In this document: piece after piece, positions 25,009 through 32,515 of the stretch
Layout of the letters: each line of letters opens with the position of its first letter
How positions within the stretch are numbered: the stretch's first letter is position 1
Source: Candidatus Geothermincola secundus
GTDB lineage: Bacteria; Actinomycetota; Geothermincolia; Geothermincolales; Geothermincolaceae
DNA: 40,022 nt
Assembly (NCBI GenBank): GCA_015711755.1
Contig: JACVIY010000007.1
Location: 1-40,022, forward strand
Direction of reading: 5' to 3'
Notes under the pieces: model-generated
Told to the model about the DNA's origin: nothing
Database searches by the model: none
Seen by the model: only the letters and a program-made list of their open reading frames with translations
Made by a program: the position numbers and the translations under genes

Positions 25009-26415
25009 ATGAGGGACTTCTTCAATCCCGCCAGCGTGGCCGTGGCCGGCGCCTCGCGCTCGGGGGAGAAGCTGGGCAACGTGGCCATTGCCAACATGAG
25101 GCGATTCGGCTATGCCGGCAGGATATTCCCCATACACCCTCAAGCGGACACGATCATGGGGCTTCCCGCCTGTCCCTCTCTGGAATCCTTGCCCCAACCG
25201 GTGGACATCGCCATAGGCGTGATCCCCCGCGAACTCATCCCCGGGTTCGTGCAGGAATGCGGGAAGGCGGGAGTCAGGAAGGTCATCGTATCGGCGGCGG
25301 GTTTCGCCGACGCGGGCGGGGAGGGAGTGGCCCTGCAGGAGAAGGTGGCGAGTATTGCGGCGGACGCGGGGGTGCGCATGATGGGCCCCAACAGCGTGGG
25401 GACCATCAGCACGGAGTCGGGCTTCGTCACTTCAATATTGAGTCTGGAGAAGCTGGGCAGGGGCTCTCTCTCCATAGTCGCTCAGACCGGCCTTTTCGCG
25501 GCGGGTCTGGCGCGTTGGATCGCCACAACCCAATATTTCGGGCTGGCCAAGGTGGCTTGCCTGGGCAACAAAGCCGATGTGAACGAATTGGACATATTGA
25601 GTTATTACCGTGATGACCCCCAGACCGGCCTGATCGGCGTGTACACGGAGGGGGTGGAGGACGGCAGGGGTTTTTTTGACATACTGCGCAGTATAACCCC
25701 CAATAAGCCAGTCCTTGTGCTCAAGGGCGGGCGAACGGAGACCGGCAGCCGCATGGCCGCGAGCCATACCGGTTCTTTGGCGGGCTCGCCGGAGGTATAT
25801 CGAGGCGCCTTGGCTCAGGCCGGCGCTATCGAGGTCGAGTCGCTGGAAGAGCTGTTCGACCTGGCTAAAGCCCTGCAGTATTGCCCGGAACCGCGGGGTC
25901 CCAACCTCGGGGTCATATCGGTGACCGGGGGAGGGTGCGTGATGGCCGCAGACGCCTGCTTCAGCCGCGGCCTGAGATTGCCGCCCCTGAAGGAAGGCAC
26001 CTTGCAGGAGGCAAAACAAGTGGCCCCGCCCTGGGCCTCCCTGACCAATCCGGCTGACATCTGGTCCGCGGTGGAGACGCGGGGCATCGGCAAGGCCTAT
26101 TTGGGGATAACCAGGGCCATGGCCGGGCAGGACGATGTGGATATGCTCATGCCCGTGTTCACCTTGGTTCCGGAATCCGCCTTCGATATGGCCGATGCCT
26201 ACGGGCAGATACGTGAGGAATTTCCGGAAAAACCGCTGCTGGCATGCGCCATAGGAGGTTCCCGGGACGAGTATGATGAGTGGTTCGAAGCCATGGAGAA
26301 GCTGGGGATCCCCGCCTACGGTTCCGTGGAAAGGGCGGTGGCCGCGGCAGCTGCGCTATATCGTTACCATGCATGGCGCAGAGAGCGGATGAGGCGGCCT
26401 ATGACGTCGACTTAA
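25009..26415 (+). CDS. ADP-forming acyl-CoA synthetase alpha-type subunit (CoA-binding, succinyl-CoA-ligase-like)
   Basis: The 468-residue protein has an N-terminal CoA-binding Rossmann domain (FFNPASVAVAGASRSGEKLG; IFPIHPQ). Two succinyl-CoA-synthetase-like flavodoxin domains follow, with MMGPNSVG and the phosphohistidine H253 in AASHTGSLAGS. This is the alpha half of acetate/acyl-CoA synthetase (ADP-forming), which interconverts acyl-CoA plus ADP and Pi with acid, CoA and ATP. The ATP-grasp beta domain is not fused and no beta gene lies in the window, so a partner elsewhere is needed for classical activity. It lies between the small membrane protein (7-base gap) and the first FAD oxidoreductase of the operon. 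Confidence 0.85.
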   Translation: MRDFFNPASVAVAGASRSGEKLGNVAIANMRRFGYAGRIFPIHPQADTIMGLPACPSLESLPQPVDIAIGVIPRELIPGFVQECGKAGVRKVIVSAAGFADAGGEGVALQEKVASIAADAGVRMMGPNSVGTISTESGFVTSILSLEKLGRGSLSIVAQTGLFAAGLARWIATTQYFGLAKVACLGNKADVNELDILSYYRDDPQTGLIGVYTEGVEDGRGFFDILRSITPNKPVLVLKGGRTETGSRMAASHTGSLAGSPEVYRGALAQAGAIEVESLEELFDLAKALQYCPEPRGPNLGVISVTGGGCVMAADACFSRGLRLPPLKEGTLQEAKQVAPPWASLTNPADIWSAVETRGIGKAYLGITRAMAGQDDVDMLMPVFTLVPESAFDMADAYGQIREEFPEKPLLACAIGGSRDEYDEWFEAMEKLGIPAYGSVERAVAAAAALYRYHAWRRERMRRPMTST

Positions 26416-26499
26416 GCCCGACGATGAGGGGGAGTCGAGTCAGGGTTGTTGGTATGTTTTCTGCAGGAAGGGGAAGATGGTGAAAGGGGTGGTGCTCCG

Positions 26500-27870
26500 G
26501 TGAAAGGGGAAGTGCTCAAAGGATTGGTCGAATGCTTGGGAAGGGAGAACGTGACCGCAGATGCGGGTAGATTGAAGGGCTACTTTGAAAGGCTGCCTGC
26601 GTCTACCGATCTGGCGTTGGCCACGCCTTCCGATCTGGACGGGCTGAGCGAGGCGGTGGCTTTCGCTTACGAGAACGATACCCCCATCTATTCACACAAG
26701 CGGGGGAAGATGCCTGAAGAGGTCGCATCAAGCGGAGGGGTGCTTTTCGACTTGAGCGGCATGCGGAAAATAATCCGCATAGACCAGCCCAACCTGCTGG
26801 CCTTCATCGAATACGGGGTCACCTTCGAGCGTATGAAGGAGGAGCTGGACCGGATGGGGCTGCGCATGCTCATGCCCGCGGCGGCCACCTCTTCCTCGGT
26901 GGTGCGCTCTTACGTCGATCGAGATATTATCCTGGCCAACGGGGCCACTCGACCTTATCAGTTCACCATCTTTCACGCTGTGCTTGCGGATGGCAGGGTG
27001 TGGATGAGCGGCAACGATCAGTTTACCCCGGACGGTCATTCCGAGTTCCGGGAGGATTTCGGACCCATGTATTCCAATTTCTTCCATGCCTCGGAGGACA
27101 TCTTCGGCATTCCCTACGCGGTGAAGGCATGGGTGTACAAGCGCTGGGAGGAGCGGCGGGTGCGCGCCTACTCCTTCTCCAGTGCCGCGGAGGCCATCCG
27201 AACCGCCTATCTGGTTTCCCGACACGATCAGGTCTTCGAGTGCGTGGCGGCGGATGCCCGCTACCTGAGCGTGCTGCTTTCCCGCACGCCGGAGGAGGCC
27301 GAAAGTATGGCGGAAAAGCTGGCGCCCTGGACCCTGGTGATGGGGTTCGACAATCACCCCAAACTTGTGGAGATATGGGATCGCCAAACCGCTTCTCTGG
27401 CGGCTGAGAACGGCGGAAAGCCCGCGGATGACGGGCTGGCAGCTCGGATGCTGGAACGCTTCGAACTGCCCTGGTATATGGAAGAGCGAGAATACTACCG
27501 TGGAGGGGTCACCGCCATAGACCATTATTCCTTTATGGGCAAGGCACCCTCGTTCCTGGAAGCGGCGAGGGAGGCCATGTCCGGTTACGAGACGGGACAG
27601 GTGGTCATCCCCATGTACTACGGGGCCGCGTGTTATTGCGAGACAGACATCTATCATCCCGCCGATGACGCAGAGGTCGAGGATAAGTGGGTTAGCGCTT
27701 ATTCTCGGCTCCTGGACATGGGCGCCCATCTCAACCGCCCCTCGGGCAAGGTGGCGGAGATGGTCTGGAAAAGGATGGACGGCGAGAACATACGCATGAT
27801 CAAGGAGCTCAAGAAGGTGCTCGACCCCAAGGGCCTTCTAAACCCGGGGCAACTGATGGAGGGGGTGTGA
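26500..27870 (+). CDS. FAD-binding oxidoreductase (VAO/GlcD-like), divergent
   Basis: The GTG at 26500 gives 456 residues and is favoured over a TTG at 26446; AAAGGGG about ten bases upstream is the likely ribosome-binding site. The protein resembles PCMH-type FAD oxidoreductases. It has an N-terminal FAD-binding half (LATPSDLDGLSEAVAFAYE, FIEYGVTFERMKEEL) and a C-terminal half ending LKKVLDPKGLLNPGQLM, typical of the GlcD/VAO group. The usual glycine-rich GxGxN loop is replaced by a segment around YSHKRGKMPEEV, so FAD binding may differ. It is followed two bases later by an iron-sulfur CCG protein, recalling GlcD-GlcF pairs in which electrons from a 2-hydroxy acid reach the membrane. The substrate is unknown. 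Confidence 0.75.
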   Translation: MKGEVLKGLVECLGRENVTADAGRLKGYFERLPASTDLALATPSDLDGLSEAVAFAYENDTPIYSHKRGKMPEEVASSGGVLFDLSGMRKIIRIDQPNLLAFIEYGVTFERMKEELDRMGLRMLMPAAATSSSVVRSYVDRDIILANGATRPYQFTIFHAVLADGRVWMSGNDQFTPDGHSEFREDFGPMYSNFFHASEDIFGIPYAVKAWVYKRWEERRVRAYSFSSAAEAIRTAYLVSRHDQVFECVAADARYLSVLLSRTPEEAESMAEKLAPWTLVMGFDNHPKLVEIWDRQTASLAAENGGKPADDGLAARMLERFELPWYMEEREYYRGGVTAIDHYSFMGKAPSFLEAAREAMSGYETGQVVIPMYYGAACYCETDIYHPADDAEVEDKWVSAYSRLLDMGAHLNRPSGKVAEMVWKRMDGENIRMIKELKKVLDPKGLLNPGQLMEGV

Positions 27871-27872
27871 AC

Positions 27873-29075
27873 ATGGAGGGCAGGCTGACCAAAAAGAGGG
27901 CCAAGCTCACCGATTACCGCGACGATTACTGGGTATGCGGCAAGTGCAAGATGTGCCAATCCATCAACGTGCAGAAGTTCGAGAGCGCGCGCTTCTCGGC
28001 CAACTGCCCCTGCGGTACCCGCTACCGCTTCGAGTCTTACTATGCGGCGGGGATGATGGAGATAGCCCGGGCCATCACCAACCTGGAGTTCGATCCCAAC
28101 GAGAAGACCGCCGATATCATATATTCATGCAACCTCTGCGGTCTGTGCCAGGAGATGTGCTTCCCTCTGAAAGGGCTTCACACCACCAACATCATCCAGC
28201 TCATGAGGGAGAAGGCGGTGGAGGAGGGATGGGGCCCCCTTCCCGCCCATCGACAGCTGCTGGAATCAACCGCCGCCAACGACAACCCCTTCGGTCTGAA
28301 GCCGGGATTCAAGGGCAAGGCGGTGAAGGGGCTGGGTCTGAAGGATGCCGGGAAGGAGAAATGCGAGGACCTGCTCTTCGTGGGTTGCGCCCTGGCCGCC
28401 GGCAGCGCGGACATGCAGAGGAAGTTGGAGTCGCTGGTAAAAGTGCTCAAGACGGCGGGTCTGGACCTGGGGGTGCTGGGTAACGCTGAACCGTGCTGCC
28501 GTTCCTTCAGTTTGGCGCTGGGAGACCGCGACGGGTTCGAGGAGAACGCGCTGGAGAACATCGAGAAGCTCAAGGCCAGCGGGGCCTCGCGCATCATCTC
28601 TGCCTGCCCGCATTGCCTGCAGGTCTTGCAGGACGAGTACTCTCCGTATTTGGGGATGGAGGTCGTTTCGGCGGTTCAGATCATCCCCAAGCTGCTCAAG
28701 AGCAAGAAGTTGGAGCTCAAAGGGGAAGCGCGGGTAAAGGCCGCTTACCACGACCCGTGCTTCCTGGGGCGCTGGTGCGAGGTATATGAGCAGCCCCGCC
28801 GCGCCCTGGCGGCGGTCCCCGGACTGGAGATTCTGGAGTTCGAGCGCAACCGGGAGAACTCCTGGTGCTGCGGGGCCGGGGGAGGGGTGAAGGCAGCCAA
28901 GCCGGATCTCTCCTCTTGGACCGCCCAGGAACGACTGGAGGAGGCCAGGGCGGTGGGGGCGGAGGCCATCGTCACCGCCTGTCCCCACTGCGAGAGCCAA
29001 TTCGCGGCGGAGACGGATATGCCCGTGTACGACGTCTTCGAACTCCTGGCTCGCGGTTTGGGGGAGGTGATCTGA
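27873..29075 (+). CDS. Iron-sulfur CCG-domain protein, GlcF/HdrD-like
   Basis: The 400-residue protein (ATG 27873 with GGAGGGGG seven bases upstream; GTG 27867 is an alternative) begins with a cysteine-rich region: VCGKCKMCQ, then CPCG. It continues with a ferredoxin-like YSCNLCGLCQEMCFP. Two cysteine-rich CCG domains follow, one with CCRSF and ACPHCLQVL, the other with HDPCFLGRWCEVYE, WCCGAGGG and ACPHCESQF. CCG domains hold noncubane [4Fe-4S] clusters in heterodisulfide reductase HdrB/D and in GlcF/LutA-type electron-transfer subunits. Lying between two FAD oxidoreductases, it is the likely electron acceptor of one or both. No heme b subunit is encoded nearby. Confidence 0.85.
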   Translation: MEGRLTKKRAKLTDYRDDYWVCGKCKMCQSINVQKFESARFSANCPCGTRYRFESYYAAGMMEIARAITNLEFDPNEKTADIIYSCNLCGLCQEMCFPLKGLHTTNIIQLMREKAVEEGWGPLPAHRQLLESTAANDNPFGLKPGFKGKAVKGLGLKDAGKEKCEDLLFVGCALAAGSADMQRKLESLVKVLKTAGLDLGVLGNAEPCCRSFSLALGDRDGFEENALENIEKLKASGASRIISACPHCLQVLQDEYSPYLGMEVVSAVQIIPKLLKSKKLELKGEARVKAAYHDPCFLGRWCEVYEQPRRALAAVPGLEILEFERNRENSWCCGAGGGVKAAKPDLSSWTAQERLEEARAVGAEAIVTACPHCESQFAAETDMPVYDVFELLARGLGEVI

Positions 29076-29076
29076 G

Positions 29077-30690
29077 ATGAAGGGAAAGGACCTGCAGAAG
29101 GACCTGAAGGAGCGCAAGATCATCAAGGTGCCGCGCAAACACGAGATCGAGCAAACCCACAACCTGCCGGAGAACCTGGAGAAGGCGTATGCCGAGCTGC
29201 AGGAGGCCCTGGGCAGCGAGTGGGTCTCCAACGATATCAACGTGACCGTGGCCTATGCCCGCGATCAGTCGGTTGTCCCCATGAACCATCCGGACATCGT
29301 GGCCCTCCCCGGCTCCACCGAAGACGTCATCGCCCTGATGAAGATCGCCAACAAGTACCTCGTCGACGTCATGCCTTACGGAAGCGGGCTCAACACCCTG
29401 GGCATGACCATACCCCCCTACGGCGGCATCCTCTGCGACCTGCGCCGCATGGACAGCATCGTGGAGATAGACGCGGACAACATGTTCTGCACCATCGGAC
29501 CGGGAGTGACCTTCGCCCAACTGCAGACGGAGACGCTGAAGAAGGGGCTGAGGCTGATCAACCCGAGCACCTCGGCCAACGCCTCGGTGGTCTCCAATAT
29601 CATGATGGGCAATATCTCAACCTTGGCCAACAAGTACGGGGTGGGCCTCGACCACATCATCGGGTATAAGATCGTGCTGCCAGACGGCCGCCTGATGGTC
29701 TGCGGACCTCAGGCTTACGGTGCGGACAACGCCCATCTCCCGGGCCCGGGCCCGGACGTGCGCGCCTTCATCCGAGGGTCGCTGGGCTGCATGGGCATCA
29801 TCACCGAGATGACCATACGCCTCTACCCGGAGCCGCAGGCGCTCAAGCTCACGGTGCCCATCTACGACGGGGACGACTGGGGGGTCATAGCCCCCGCGCT
29901 CAAGGCCATCAGCCAGCGCAACATCGTCATCGAGAACGCCTACTTCCAGAACACCTACATGGGGATCTTCATGGGGGAGACCAACCTGGAGAGCTCCAGG
30001 CTCATACCGGCCCTTCCCCGCCACTACGTGGTCCCGGTCACCGGCGGCCTCACCCAGGAGGAAGTGGAGGCCAAGGGAGAGGTCTGCCAGGAGGACATCC
30101 TGGCCGCGGCCCCCCAGTTCGAGTTCATGGACTGGGAGATCGTCGAGGGGATCTCCAGCGGGCGCATCCTCGGAGTGGACAAGTTCACCCGCTTCTTCCG
30201 GGAGTCGGTGCGTGTCCAGAGGGTCAAGGGGAGCTTCTTCGTGGGATTCGGGCTGGACCATCTGGACAACCTGCCGGAGATCAACAAGGCCATGATGCGC
30301 GGGATGACCAGCCAGGTGGGTACGGACGACAATGTGTTCTCCGCCGACCTCATCGCCACCTATTTCCAGCCCTACGATATGGGAAGGCTGGGCTTCATCG
30401 AGTTCGACATCTTCATCGACCAGTCCAACCCGGAGGACTCCCTGCGCACCATCACCGGGACCCTGGCGGCCATGATCGCCTCCTTCAAGATGGGCTCCGG
30501 GGTGTGCTTCGGCATCTGGCCGCTGGTCGAGGGAGCAGGGCCGCTGCACGACCTGCTGGGCTTCATCTATCCGGCGGCGGCCACCTATGTCGACACTTAC
30601 CGCGACATGAAGATGATCTATGACCCCAACAACGTATGCAACCGGCGTTGGGATTACGACACCATGCGCATGAAAAAAGCGGCCCTCTGA
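29077..30690 (+). CDS. FAD-binding oxidoreductase (VAO/GlcD family)
   Basis: The 537-residue flavoprotein has a standard PCMH-type FAD domain: IVALPGSTEDVIALMKIAN, MPYGSGLNTLG (the pyrophosphate-binding loop), and TIGPGVTFAQLQ. IRGSLGCMGIITEMTIRLYP follows, then a C-terminal cap and the end IYDPNNVCNRRWDY. This is closest in style to glycolate/lactate oxidase GlcD and vanillyl-alcohol-oxidase-like enzymes. The ATG at 29077 lies one base after the CCG gene's stop, with GGGAGGTG eight bases upstream. Third codon positions are almost always G or C, more so than in neighbours, which may reflect high expression. Substrate unknown; a partnership with the CCG protein is inferred from the gene order. 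Confidence 0.85.
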   Translation: MKGKDLQKDLKERKIIKVPRKHEIEQTHNLPENLEKAYAELQEALGSEWVSNDINVTVAYARDQSVVPMNHPDIVALPGSTEDVIALMKIANKYLVDVMPYGSGLNTLGMTIPPYGGILCDLRRMDSIVEIDADNMFCTIGPGVTFAQLQTETLKKGLRLINPSTSANASVVSNIMMGNISTLANKYGVGLDHIIGYKIVLPDGRLMVCGPQAYGADNAHLPGPGPDVRAFIRGSLGCMGIITEMTIRLYPEPQALKLTVPIYDGDDWGVIAPALKAISQRNIVIENAYFQNTYMGIFMGETNLESSRLIPALPRHYVVPVTGGLTQEEVEAKGEVCQEDILAAAPQFEFMDWEIVEGISSGRILGVDKFTRFFRESVRVQRVKGSFFVGFGLDHLDNLPEINKAMMRGMTSQVGTDDNVFSADLIATYFQPYDMGRLGFIEFDIFIDQSNPEDSLRTITGTLAAMIASFKMGSGVCFGIWPLVEGAGPLHDLLGFIYPAAATYVDTYRDMKMIYDPNNVCNRRWDYDTMRMKKAAL

Positions 30691-30719
30691 AAAGGGTCCT
30701 CGAGAAGAGGAGGTTGGGA

Positions 30720-32219
30720 ATGGCGGATTACGACGTTATCGTCATAGGGGCAGGCAACGGCGGCATAAGCTGCGCCGCTCTGCTGGCCAAACAGGGCCGC
30801 AAGGTCCTGGTGTTGGAGCAGAGCGACCGGGTAGGAGGGTGCTGTTCCACCTTCGTCAAGGACGGCTATCACTTCGACGTGGGCGCTTCCATAGTCGAGG
30901 TGATCTACCCGATCGAGCTGGCATTCAAGATGCTGGGAACCGAGTTCCAGAAGGAAGTCGAGCTCATACCCTGCGATCCTATCTACAGCTACATCTTCCG
31001 CGACGGCAGCCGGGTCAACTATCCCCTCTCGCTGGAGGGTACGGCGGAAGTCATCGGCAAGCTCAACGAGGCGGACGGGAAGCAGTGGTACAAACTGGCC
31101 GATTACTTCGCCGAGATGATGAAGCAGACCATCGAGGCCTTCTTCACCAGCCCCGCCAACAACATGGTGGATATGCTGAAGATGGTGGCCAAGAACCCTG
31201 GCATCCTCAAGTTTCTGCCGCTATTCGCCACCAGCTACCAGGATGTCATCAAGAAGTACTTCAAGGACGAAGTGGTGCAGCAGACCATGTCCTTCCAGTC
31301 CTTCTACTGCGGCTTGCCGCCCGAGCTTGCCCCGGGCTTCATCGCCTTGATCCCCTATTCGGAGCATGAGGGCATCTATTATCCCCGCGGTGGCATGATC
31401 CAGATACCCGAGGCCTTCCGACGCATCGGCGAGAGCTTGGGAATGGAGCTGCGCTTCAACGCCAAGGTGGACAAGGTGCTGGTACGCAACCGCCGTGCGG
31501 AGGGAGTGAGGCTGGCGGACGGGACTGAGATAACCTCGAAACTGGTGGTGTCCAACGTAAACGCCAAAAAGCTTTATCTGGAGTACATAGGAGAGGAGCA
31601 CCTGCCCTGGATAAACCGCGTGGGCATGAAGAGCTACGAAGTTTCCATGTCCTGCATGATGATGTACGTCGGCTGCGACTACCGCCCGCCGCTGGAGGCG
31701 CACCACAGCCTGACCATCGGCCCTCTCCAGATGATGAACGACTTCTGGTACAACGAGTACAAGAACGGCCAGATACCCGAGGATGTCTACGGGCTGATCT
31801 GCTGGCCCACCGAGTCCGACCCGGCTTTGGCGCCGGAAGGACACCACGTCCTCAACATCATGGGCATGGGGCCCTACAGGCTGCAGGGCCAGAGTTGGGA
31901 CGAGGAGAAGATGAGGGTGGCGGAAAAGTTCATCAACGAGCTGTCCAAGTTCGCCATCCCCGACCTCAAGGACCACGTCACCGTGCTTGAGGTATCAACG
32001 CCGGTGGATTTCGAGAGGCGCCTGCTCTCTCCTGGCGGGGCCATCTACGGATTGCAGATGGATATACCGGCGCAGGCAGTTTTCCGGCCTGCGTCCCGCT
32101 CAAAATGCATCAAGGGGCTCTACCTAACGGGAGCCTCCACCCATCCGGGGGGCGGCGTACCCTCGACCATCGCTTCGGGGTTGATCGCCTCCACCCTGAT
32201 CGAAAAGTACGAGAAGTAG
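30720..32219 (+). CDS. Phytoene desaturase/RetSat-like FAD oxidoreductase, copy B
   Basis: The 499-residue flavoprotein (ATG 30720 with AGGAGG at 30707-30713; an upstream start at 30636 inside the previous gene is rejected) has G10-x-G12-x-x-G15 in VIVIGAGNGGISCA. EQSDRVGGCCSTF and the C-terminal LYLTGASTHPGGGVPST are also present. It aligns over its whole length with copy A and probably arose from it by duplication. Differences cluster in the middle (residues 90-180), which could alter substrate choice. As with copy A, a tiny MPxRYF-tail membrane protein follows, here after 12 bases. Confidence 0.85.
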   Translation: MADYDVIVIGAGNGGISCAALLAKQGRKVLVLEQSDRVGGCCSTFVKDGYHFDVGASIVEVIYPIELAFKMLGTEFQKEVELIPCDPIYSYIFRDGSRVNYPLSLEGTAEVIGKLNEADGKQWYKLADYFAEMMKQTIEAFFTSPANNMVDMLKMVAKNPGILKFLPLFATSYQDVIKKYFKDEVVQQTMSFQSFYCGLPPELAPGFIALIPYSEHEGIYYPRGGMIQIPEAFRRIGESLGMELRFNAKVDKVLVRNRRAEGVRLADGTEITSKLVVSNVNAKKLYLEYIGEEHLPWINRVGMKSYEVSMSCMMMYVGCDYRPPLEAHHSLTIGPLQMMNDFWYNEYKNGQIPEDVYGLICWPTESDPALAPEGHHVLNIMGMGPYRLQGQSWDEEKMRVAEKFINELSKFAIPDLKDHVTVLEVSTPVDFERRLLSPGGAIYGLQMDIPAQAVFRPASRSKCIKGLYLTGASTHPGGGVPSTIASGLIASTLIEKYEK

Positions 32220-32231
32220 GAGGTGTGGCCG

Positions 32232-32420
32232 GTGGCTGCTGTGAAGAAGGGCGAGGGAAAAGGCAAGGGGCGCATCGGATCGAAACTGAAAATGGTGGTG
32301 CTTTTGGCGCTGATGGCTGCGATTGCTGCCCGCTACGCCACCCTTGACGCTTCTAAAAAGCGCTTTATCAAGCATATCCTCAAGCAGGTGCCCTACATGC
32401 CGGCGCGTTATTTCGCCTGA
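32232..32420 (+). CDS. Small membrane protein with MPxRYF tail, copy 2
   Basis: A 62-residue product starts at the GTG at 32232 (GGAGG at 32219-32223, eight bases before). It has a basic, Lys/Gly-rich N-terminus, one hydrophobic helix (about residues 24-37) and the tail QVPYMPARYFA. Against copy 1, the last 20 residues share about nine identities with no gap, and the helices fall in register with one gap. It is absent after the third, more divergent desaturase-like gene. The link to copies A and B suggests co-function at the membrane. The family is not recognised. Confidence 0.75.
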   Translation: MAAVKKGEGKGKGRIGSKLKMVVLLALMAAIAARYATLDASKKRFIKHILKQVPYMPARYFA

Positions 32421-32435
32421 GCGCATAAAAACCGA

Positions 32436-32441
32436 TATAAT
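32436..32441 (+). promoter_or_regulatory. Possible internal -10 element of the redox operon
   Basis: A perfect TATAAT sits in the 95-base gap between small membrane protein 2 and the iron-sulfur gene. No good -35 box is seen 16-18 bases upstream. If used, transcripts would begin just before the hairpin at 32452. Confidence 0.3.
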
Positions 32442-32451
32442 GTCGTCGTAT

Positions 32452-32475
32452 CCGGGGGGTCGAAAGGCCCCCCGG
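32452..32475 (+). other. GC-rich hairpin with GAAA tetraloop
   Basis: CCGGGGGGTC (32452-32461) pairs with GGCCCCCCGG (32466-32475) over ten pairs, one of them G-U, around a GAAA loop of the stable GNRA type. No T-run follows, so it is not a classical terminator. It could stabilise a transcript end or cause partial attenuation between the two halves of the operon. Confidence 0.75.
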
Positions 32476-32515
32476 CGCGATGGGCAGTTTTCCGCGAGGG
32501 AAAGGAGAGCCCGGG

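Noticed and set aside
30636-30719. Upstream start for copy B at 30636
   Set aside because: These codons overlap the preceding FAD oxidoreductase gene in another frame and precede the clear AGGAGG and the conserved N-terminus at 30720.
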